A stretch of 32,722 nucleotides of DNA. It comes from a virus. Location: positions 1 to 32,722 of IMG/VR virus record IMGVR_UViG_3300033143_002584; one strand, written 5' to 3'. This document shows, in pieces, positions 27,629-32,722 of the stretch. The translations under genes and the position numbers were made by a program. Every line of letters starts with the position of its first letter. The first letter of the stretch is position 1. The notes beneath the pieces are model-generated. The model did no database searches. It had not been told where the DNA came from and saw nothing but the letters and a program-made list of their open reading frames with translations.

Positions 27629-29375
27629 TCATACTTCAAGACAACGAACACCGAAAAGACTTTCTGATTTTATTAATAAATCACTTGACGGTTGGCCTAT
27701 TGGTATTGTTGGTACATTCGCTAAGACCCATAAAGATGCTACCGTCCTTCAAATGGTAAAGGCCGACTCAAAGGTTTGGAGCGTTGAAAGGTTTTCTGAA
27801 TGGCTAAACACCAATAACCTTAAAACTAAAATCACTGAAGCTAACAATGACACTGTTGAGCTTGCCGAATCAAAGTCTACGCGAGTCATTGGCGAAGAGT
27901 TCACTACCCTCAAAGTTGGTAAGGTTAACTCAAGACTTACAGGTAAATTGATTAAGGAGATTACTTTAGATCATCTTAAAGAGCTGGCCAGAGTATTTAA
28001 TGATAGAAAAGAAGCCGACCCAGTCATTATTGATTGGCAGCACGGCTCTAACAAAATGGTTGACCCTGAAGTTGGCTCCTCACTTGGTCGTGTAATTGGA
28101 ATGAGAGTAGACGGCGATAGTTTAGTCATTCTACCTGAGTACAACAAGAAGGGCGCTAAGATTGTAGATGATGCTGACGGGGACATGTGGTCTTCGCCAG
28201 AGTTCACTCTTAACCCTGTCTATAGCCGTAAAGGTGGCAAACAAGTTGGGTCTGCTCAAATGCTTGCTGTAACTCTTACACCTCGCCCACAGCAAACTAG
28301 TGATGTTGTGAGTGCCGTAAGGCTTTCAGAGTTTGCCAATGAAGATCTTTTGAACATTGCTTTTAAAGAAGAAAAAGAAGTTGCTATTGCAGAGGCCGTA
28401 GAGCCAGAGGAAGAAGATATGACTCCAGAACAAATTGCTGAACTTGAGGCCGAACGAGATGCTGCTATTGAAAAAGCTGCTTTCCTTCAAGCTGACCTTG
28501 AGAAGACTAACGCGGCCTACAATGCTTTGCTGCAACAGTTACCTGAAGATGATAGTGAGGAAGCTCCAGTTGAAGAGCCTGTTGCTATTGAAGATGTTAT
28601 TGAAGACATTATTGAAGAATTACCCATCGAAGAAGATGCCGTTCCAGAAGAAGAGCCTGTTGAGGAAGTGAATGCTGACGCTGAAGCTGAAGACAAGCCT
28701 TCTGAAGATGTACCGGAAGAAGATTCGAAAGAGATTCCGGCTGAAGAAGCTGCTGATGAGCCTGCCAGCGATGATGACGAAGACGAAAAAGACGACGAAG
28801 ATGAAGATAAAGTCGAAGAAATGACTGAAATTCTTCCAGAAACGGTATCTTTGTCTGAGTTTAATCTAGTTAAGACAGCACTCAATGGCGAAATTGTTTC
28901 ATTAACAGAAAAAAATGTTACTCTAACCGAAGAGAATGTCGAACTTAAAACTATGAATACCGAGCTATCAGAGAAAGCCTACGACGCCACTAAAGAAGCT
29001 GCCCTAGATGGCCTTCTGAATACTGGTCGAATGAGCCCTTCTGAAAAAGATCAGGTCAGCAAAGTCTACGACATTGAAATGAAACAGCCTGAACTGGGTG
29101 TTAACTTGTTCTCTGAAATGTACGCCTCTCGTGAAGCCAACAGCATTGTTCCTCTGGGAACTGTTGGCACGAAAGAGCTTGAGGGAACTATGACTCCGAA
29201 AGAAGCCTTAGCCCGTATCAAAGAACTAAAAGAAGAAAAATTGTTAGAACTTAGTGAAGTATCGCCAGAAACAGCTGAGCGGCTTCGAACAAATGTCACA
29301 GAGCTTACTCAGCTTCTTGTGAAAGACAACGCCGAGCTATACAAACTAGCTGGGTTTAATTTTAGGAGTACTTAA
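27621..29375 (+). CDS. Head maturation protease with C-terminal scaffold (Mu gpI-like)
   Basis: The product has 584 aa. The start overlaps the portal stop. Residues 95-240 resemble the Mu-like prohead protease: 'PVIIDWQHGSN' (the family has an Asp-Tyr/Trp-x-His motif here), 'SSLGRVIGMRV', 'MWSSPEFTLNPVYSRKGG', 'AQMLAVTLTPRP'. Residues 265-300 form a coiled coil. Residues 300-400 are very Glu/Asp-rich. Residues 410-584 are helical scaffold-like. In Mu the protease (I) and scaffold (Z) share a reading frame, as here. It cleaves head proteins during maturation. An internal start (M267) may make the scaffold alone. Confidence 0.85.
   Translation: MPNHTSRQRTPKRLSDFINKSLDGWPIGIVGTFAKTHKDATVLQMVKADSKVWSVERFSEWLNTNNLKTKITEANNDTVELAESKSTRVIGEEFTTLKVGKVNSRLTGKLIKEITLDHLKELARVFNDRKEADPVIIDWQHGSNKMVDPEVGSSLGRVIGMRVDGDSLVILPEYNKKGAKIVDDADGDMWSSPEFTLNPVYSRKGGKQVGSAQMLAVTLTPRPQQTSDVVSAVRLSEFANEDLLNIAFKEEKEVAIAEAVEPEEEDMTPEQIAELEAERDAAIEKAAFLQADLEKTNAAYNALLQQLPEDDSEEAPVEEPVAIEDVIEDIIEELPIEEDAVPEEEPVEEVNADAEAEDKPSEDVPEEDSKEIPAEEAADEPASDDDEDEKDDEDEDKVEEMTEILPETVSLSEFNLVKTALNGEIVSLTEKNVTLTEENVELKTMNTELSEKAYDATKEAALDGLLNTGRMSPSEKDQVSKVYDIEMKQPELGVNLFSEMYASREANSIVPLGTVGTKELEGTMTPKEALARIKELKEEKLLELSEVSPETAERLRTNVTELTQLLVKDNAELYKLAGFNFRST
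28419..29375 (+). CDS. Possible internal in-frame scaffold product (Mu gpZ-like)
   Basis: ATG at 28419 is codon 267 of the protease gene and is preceded by AGAGGA with 7 bases of spacing. The product would be 318 aa: a coiled coil, the acidic stretch and the helical scaffold domain, without the protease. Mu and lambda (C/Nu3) use nested starts of this kind. Acidic coding sequence is naturally rich in GAGGA, so the SD could be coincidental. Confidence 0.4.
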   Translation: MTPEQIAELEAERDAAIEKAAFLQADLEKTNAAYNALLQQLPEDDSEEAPVEEPVAIEDVIEDIIEELPIEEDAVPEEEPVEEVNADAEAEDKPSEDVPEEDSKEIPAEEAADEPASDDDEDEKDDEDEDKVEEMTEILPETVSLSEFNLVKTALNGEIVSLTEKNVTLTEENVELKTMNTELSEKAYDATKEAALDGLLNTGRMSPSEKDQVSKVYDIEMKQPELGVNLFSEMYASREANSIVPLGTVGTKELEGTMTPKEALARIKELKEEKLLELSEVSPETAERLRTNVTELTQLLVKDNAELYKLAGFNFRST

Positions 29376-29376
29376 T

Positions 29377-29781
29377 ATGAGTATTGTACGAAAAAGCTTT
29401 GAGTGTGCCGAAACTATCACTCAGTACGCCGCTGTTGCGCTCAACAGTGATCAGAAACTAGTCATTGCTGACGATCCCGATAGCACCACAGAGATGCTAA
29501 TTGGTATCGCCCAGGAAGCTGGAGCCGCTGGAGACCGCATTGCCGTAATCACTTCAGGTGAGAGCTTTGCTCTTGCTGGCGCTGCGGGTGTTGCTGCCGG
29601 CGTTGCTAGCCTTATGGCCGAAGGTGCTGCGACAGGTGAACTTGTTGCCCATGCCTTTGCTGCTGGTGCGGCCCCGAACTATATTCTAGGTCGTCCGCTA
29701 TTCAATGAGAATCAGACATCCGCCGCTGCTGGCGAGAAATTCCGTGTACTTGTAAACCTCGTATACAGCATCACCGCTTAA
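29377..29781 (+). CDS. Capsid decoration / cement protein
   Basis: The product has 134 aa. AGGAG precedes the ATG at good spacing. The sequence is Ala/Gly-rich with short strands ('ETITQYAAVALNSDQKLVIAD', 'AGDRIAVITSGESFALAGAAGVAAG', 'FRVLVNLVYSITA'), matching the DUF2190-like trimeric head decoration proteins that lie directly before major capsid genes. It binds the capsid surface and stabilises it. Gene order protease, decoration, capsid is the usual one. Confidence 0.78.
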   Translation: MSIVRKSFECAETITQYAAVALNSDQKLVIADDPDSTTEMLIGIAQEAGAAGDRIAVITSGESFALAGAAGVAAGVASLMAEGAATGELVAHAFAAGAAPNYILGRPLFNENQTSAAAGEKFRVLVNLVYSITA

Positions 29782-29807
29782 TAGCGTTTTAATAGGAGTA
29801 AATTATT

Positions 29808-30830
29808 ATGAGTAGTAAATATGAAATTGTAGAAAAACTACTGACTCAGGTCGAAGGTGCCTTCCCCGAGGAAGCCAGTTACAAATGGCGCGAAGCCCTT
29901 CCGATTATCGGTCAGCTTCCTGCCTCTAGCGGTCTCTTTGCCGTAGAGGGTGCTGTAAACTTCATGGGCGATGTAAACGCTCAGGGTGGCGTTGCCCCTC
30001 TGGAAACTCTTCCTGTCGTTGATGTGGTTCCTGCTACCAGTGGCTCTTACAGCTGCACCAAGTATGGTTTCAGCCATCCCATTGCCGAGGAAGATATTAA
30101 GAACGAGTCTGACGGGATGCCCATTGTGGAGAAGGCTGCTAAGGTTATCAAGCGAACGGTATGGACCCAGCTAGAAGCTCAGGTTGCTGCGCTTACCATT
30201 AGCAAAGGCACGACTCCTTTCGGTACTGCTACCCTTGCCAACTTCAAGATTGCTAACCCTCTCGCGAATGGTACTAGCTGGCAAACCGTTGGTTCTGATC
30301 CTGTAACAGATCTCCTGATTCAAATGGACGCTGTTCGTATTCTTGGTAATGGCGTTGTTCCTGACACGCTTCACCTCGATTATGATGCTGCCCGTGCGAT
30401 GACCCTGAACGCTAACGTGCGTGGCTACCTTACCGATGGTGTGGTTGCTGCGGGTACTGGTAGCCGTCAGCTCACTTTCGGCCAGCTCGAATCCGTACTG
30501 AACGATGTTCTCTTCGGTGGTAAGGGTAAAGTTGTTATCTTCGAAGGAATGTACAACTCTGCTAACCATGCGAAGGCTGTTGTCGGCGCGAACTTTGGCA
30601 CCAGCGGTTCTGCTTGGATGGGTCGAACCCTTAACGCCGATCCTATCTTCAAGGGTGGAAAGGTTGAGGTTAGTCCTGTTGCTGCGGCGACATTCCTCTG
30701 GGAGGATTTCTCAACTGGTCTTGACGAAATGCGCCATGGTATTGGTATGGACGCTTATGGTAAGATCAACGCCGGTATCCAAATGACAGATGTAAATCTG
30801 GGATACCTCGTCAGTGATCTACTCGCGTAA
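29808..30830 (+). CDS. Major capsid protein (HK97 fold)
   Basis: The product has 340 aa. AGGAGT precedes the ATG at 8-base spacing. An N-terminal helical arm (1-40) is followed by the mixed alpha/beta core. 'YSCTKYGFSHPIAEEDIKN' (about 83-101) and 'VPDTLHLDYDAARAMTLN' (about 182-199) fit the E-loop/A-domain pattern of Mu-like and other HK97-type capsids. Codons are strongly biased to highly expressed forms. A strong terminator follows. This is the main head subunit, matured by the upstream protease. Confidence 0.9.
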   Translation: MSSKYEIVEKLLTQVEGAFPEEASYKWREALPIIGQLPASSGLFAVEGAVNFMGDVNAQGGVAPLETLPVVDVVPATSGSYSCTKYGFSHPIAEEDIKNESDGMPIVEKAAKVIKRTVWTQLEAQVAALTISKGTTPFGTATLANFKIANPLANGTSWQTVGSDPVTDLLIQMDAVRILGNGVVPDTLHLDYDAARAMTLNANVRGYLTDGVVAAGTGSRQLTFGQLESVLNDVLFGGKGKVVIFEGMYNSANHAKAVVGANFGTSGSAWMGRTLNADPIFKGGKVEVSPVAAATFLWEDFSTGLDEMRHGIGMDAYGKINAGIQMTDVNLGYLVSDLLA

Positions 30831-30860
30831 GTTAGGTTGTTAGCGTAAGCTAAATGGCTA

Positions 30861-30885
30861 AAGGGAGGCTTCGGCCTCCCTTTTG
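30861..30885 (+). terminator. Strong rho-independent terminator after the capsid gene
   Basis: AAGGGAGGC (30861-30869), TTCG tetraloop, GCCTCCCTT (30874-30882), then further Ts. The stem is perfect. It ends 3 bases before the stop codon of the leftward HNH gene, so it may serve both directions, although the T-run is better for the rightward one. Confidence 0.92.
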
Positions 30886-30887
30886 TC

Positions 30888-31352
30888 TTATCTGCTAGGA
30901 ATAATGTGGTAAATCGCCTTGGCTTTCTCATAAGCGGCCTGGGCCTTTGCCTCTATGTCAAAATAGCCAAGATGAGTTTTGACACCGTCAATACGAATAT
31001 ATGCTTTCCATTTGCCCATCGCCTTATCCCAGCAGTAGCCCTTAACATTTGAGCAATTAAAGCAATTCTGTTGATAGGTTACCTGTCTAATGTTTTCAAT
31101 ATTATTATTGGATCGATTACGATCAATATGGTCTATCACGAGCGACTTATCGAGATTACCATAGTGCCACTGATAGACAAAACGGTGCGCACCATAGTTA
31201 ATCCCACCCGTCCTGATAATTCTGTAGCCAGCGCTATCGATATACCCAGCAGGCTTTGTAATATCAACACGAGAGCGAAAAGGTCTCTCTTTCCAATAAA
31301 GGTTATTATTTCGATAATCAAATAGGTTGCGTAATTCGTCTTGTGTGAGCAT
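30888..31352 (-). CDS. HNH homing endonuclease with AP2 domain
   Basis: The product has 154 aa. GGAGG precedes the ATG at 31352; the in-frame start at 31391 lacks an SD. The N-terminal half has the usual 'GYRIIRTGGINYGAHRFVYQWHYG' beta part. The HNH core is 'VIDHIDRNRSNNNIENIRQVTYQQN' (about residues 74-98). The C-terminus is an AP2 DNA-binding domain ('YIRIDGVKTHLGYFDIEAKAQAAYEKAK'). Such free-standing genes cut intronless or allele-lacking phage DNA and spread by homing. It is inserted leftward between rightward head genes next to the capsid gene, the usual sort of site. It splits the late operon, so a promoter must follow it. Confidence 0.88.
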   Translation of the reverse strand: MLTQDELRNLFDYRNNNLYWKERPFRSRVDITKPAGYIDSAGYRIIRTGGINYGAHRFVYQWHYGNLDKSLVIDHIDRNRSNNNIENIRQVTYQQNCFNCSNVKGYCWDKAMGKWKAYIRIDGVKTHLGYFDIEAKAQAAYEKAKAIYHIIPSR

Positions 31353-31369
31353 AAATCCTCCAGTATCTG

Positions 31370-31380
31370 TCTTAAATAGA
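31370..31380 (-). promoter_or_regulatory. Promoter-like motif of the HNH-AP2 gene
   Basis: Minus strand TCTATTTAAGA lies 17 bases before the start codon and matches the recurrent motif. Its leader then reads CAGATACTGGAGG. No clear -35 was found. Confidence 0.4.
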
Positions 31381-31467
31381 CTGGTAACCAACTTCTACCC
31401 CACTGTAGCACGAAGTGGTGAGTAATTACAATAGGAACCGGCCTTGTGCTGCCGATAAGGAGAAATA

Positions 31468-31758
31468 ATGAAATTAATTGAATGTAAAGTAAAACTAGGC
31501 AAGAACCGTGGCAACATTAGCATCAAGTGTTTTAAGACAAGCAAGATGGAAAGAGCCTGTGATTGCAATGGTAAGATTGTCTGGGTTAGCCTTGAGTACC
31601 TGGAAGCTTTAAACACTTCATATGACGCTCTCCTAGAGCCCGTAGAGGCCGTTAAAACGAAAACAGATACTCCAGCACCTAAACGTAAACGCAAGGCCCG
31701 TAAGGCGTCTCCCCGCAAAACAAGAGCAAAGAAGGCTGTTGCTAAAGTAAGCGAATAA
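31468..31758 (+). CDS. Small protein with histone-like basic tail
   Basis: The product has 96 aa. ATAAGGAG precedes the ATG. Residues 1-55 are a compact domain with Cys residues ('ECKVKL', 'KCFKTSK', 'ACDCNGKIV') that might bind metal. Residues 65-96 are a Lys/Arg/Ala/Pro/Ser tail ('PKRKRKARKASPRKTRAKKA') resembling histone H1 or basic nucleoprotein tails, so it very likely binds DNA. The position between capsid and head-tail adaptor suggests a capsid-internal or packaging-related role. I do not recognise the globular part. Confidence 0.65.
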   Translation: MKLIECKVKLGKNRGNISIKCFKTSKMERACDCNGKIVWVSLEYLEALNTSYDALLEPVEAVKTKTDTPAPKRKRKARKASPRKTRAKKAVAKVSE

Positions 31759-31784
31759 TTAAAGCGTACACTTAGAGGATAAAC

Positions 31785-32722
31785 ATGTCACACGAAATTA
31801 AAATTCAGTCAGCTGCGGATAGACTATATGAATGGCTGTCACCATTACCTTTAAAGATTAGTGCTGTTCCAACATTAGCTCTTGACCATAAAGATGTGGC
31901 CACTGTTGCTCCAGTACTTGTGCCTATTGCTGCAGATGGTACAGTTTCTTCTATTGATAGAGATTCTGTAACACTTACACTGTCAGCTCCTATCGCTAAT
32001 GACGATGGCGTTCAAGGGGCAATGGGCGAAGCATGGCTTATAACGGCAGAGGATGGCCATTACAGCGTTCGTGTTAAGCGTTTGGATGGTACACAGGTAA
32101 TCCTTGCTGAGCCTCTTCCTACACTACCCAGCATGACTTCTGCGGCTACTCTACAATTCAGAAGGTTTAAAACAACCTTAACTTCACTTGCTGTAACTGG
32201 AATAGAGCGCAGAAACTGGACTTCTACTGTAAGCTATGTAAGTCAGTACGGTGCTGACACCCCAGAAATGCCTTTGACAGACCAAAGCTTAATGCACGTT
32301 GTTAGACAACCCTTTGACACTGGCTTAACCTCTGAAAACCTTGTTCAATACTTCCCTGACCTTAGTGATAATATCCCTGCTCGTCAGCAAGACTTCAAGC
32401 CTCAGATTGATCGTGCTCTTTGGACAATGATTTTTAACATTCGTAAGCAAATGCGAGATAATTCTTGCAGCAAATACGAAGATGATGTTGGTGGCGGCAC
32501 TTTAGCTCAAGCACATGCCTATCTTGTGGCGGCGTTGCTCTATCAGATCAGAGACACAGAGCTTTCTGCTGTCCTTATGGGCCGCTACAATGAAATCTTA
32601 GAAGAGTCATTGATGTCTGTATGGGTAGATTGTAATGGTGATGGCGAGCCTGACGAAGATGAGGTCGGTCCTTTGCCTGTCAGTACAGTGGATACAAGCA
32701 ATTACTTTGCTACAAATGGGTT
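31785..32722 (+). CDS. Head-tail adaptor-like protein, N-terminal part (continues at 1-148)
   Basis: The reading frame starts at ATG 31785 (AGAGGAT precedes it), runs off the right end and resumes at the left end to stop at 148, giving 323 aa. The N-terminal 150 residues are beta-rich ('VTLTLSAPIANDDG', 'HYSVRVKRLDGTQVILAEPL'). The middle ('QIDRALWTMIFNIRKQMRD', 'LAQAHAYLVAALLYQIRD') is helical like adaptor/connector proteins that dock under the portal. Near the C-terminus (32628-32663) it has a canonical EF-hand-like calcium loop. Its role is inferred from gene order: capsid genes before it, neck and tail terminator after it. Confidence 0.7.
   Translation, partial: MSHEIKIQSAADRLYEWLSPLPLKISAVPTLALDHKDVATVAPVLVPIAADGTVSSIDRDSVTLTLSAPIANDDGVQGAMGEAWLITAEDGHYSVRVKRLDGTQVILAEPLPTLPSMTSAATLQFRRFKTTLTSLAVTGIERRNWTSTVSYVSQYGADTPEMPLTDQSLMHVVRQPFDTGLTSENLVQYFPDLSDNIPARQQDFKPQIDRALWTMIFNIRKQMRDNSCSKYEDDVGGGTLAQAHAYLVAALLYQIRDTELSAVLMGRYNEILEESLMSVWVDCNGDGEPDEDEVGPLPVSTVDTSNYFATNG
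32609..32722. repeat. Right copy of the 114-bp terminal direct repeat
   Basis: Identical to bases 1-114. The reading frame of the adaptor gene agrees across the junction, so joining the ends restores an intact gene. The unique genome length is 32608 bp. Confidence 0.95.

Noticed and set aside
28517-28885. Ser-rich leftward ORF
   Set aside because: It is the antisense of the Glu/Asp-rich part of the protease/scaffold gene; repetitive acidic codons produce long open antisense frames. It has no SD.
31071-31325. Rightward 84-aa ORF over the HNH-AP2 gene
   Set aside because: It is an antisense frame of a well-supported HNH gene and lacks an SD.
1-32722. Attachment site, integrase, transposase or insertion-sequence ends
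   Set aside because: No recombinase gene was seen and no repeat resembles att or IS ends; the 114-bp repeat is explained by closure of the contig.

Overview
The window is a complete or nearly complete genome of a tailed bacteriophage. The last 114 bases (32609-32722) repeat the first 114, and one gene reads straight through the junction, so the unique sequence is about 32.6 kb and is circular or circularly permuted. The virion genes point to a siphovirus: a tape measure protein with a lambda G/T-like tail chaperone and frameshift site, and no sheath. The head genes are Mu-like: a DUF935-type portal and a protease/scaffold protein. The Shine-Dalgarno sites, exported proteins with Gram-negative-type signal peptides and the tRNA features suggest a Gram-negative, probably gammaproteobacterial, host. 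The host cannot be named from sequence alone.

Layout. Window 23.7-32.7 kb, continuing into 0-14.5 kb, is one rightward late block: FmdB-like zinc ribbon, small and large terminase, portal, protease/scaffold, capsid decoration protein, major capsid protein, (inserted leftward HNH-AP2 endonuclease), basic-tailed small protein, head-tail adaptor, neck protein, tail terminator, tail tube, tail chaperones, tape measure, distal tail and receptor-binding-type proteins, and two small membrane proteins. Window 14.6-17.3 kb is a leftward island: a zinc-ribbon protein, an HTH regulator, four exported or membrane proteins (the best candidates for lysis genes) and a small conserved protein. Window 17.35-17.84 kb is a gene-free divergent control region. 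Window 17.84-22.4 kb is the rightward early block: Cro-like HTH, an origin-binding-type helicase, a stand-alone primase/VirE-type N-terminal domain, an HNH nuclease and small proteins. Window 22.6-23.7 kb has two small leftward genes, a structured non-coding RNA and three tRNA genes (Gln, Asn, Ser).

I see no integrase, transposase, partition system, DNA polymerase or recognisable endolysin. Replication is probably started by the helicase and finished by host enzymes.

The most interesting signal is regulatory. A strong consensus promoter (17690-17718) drives a predicted transcript of about 55 nt that ends in a terminator. This RNA carries an anti-Shine-Dalgarno stretch. It is complementary, across the whole short leader, to the leader just downstream of it and to a 19-bp leader sequence shared by two distant genes (15253, leftward; 20401, rightward). 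This looks like an RNA-based switch, loosely comparable in concept to P4/P1 antisense-RNA immunity. A second structured RNA before the tRNA genes also shows a pyrimidine-rich anti-SD loop. Five operon boundaries carry diverged copies of a dispersed, hairpin-forming repeat that I do not recognise.
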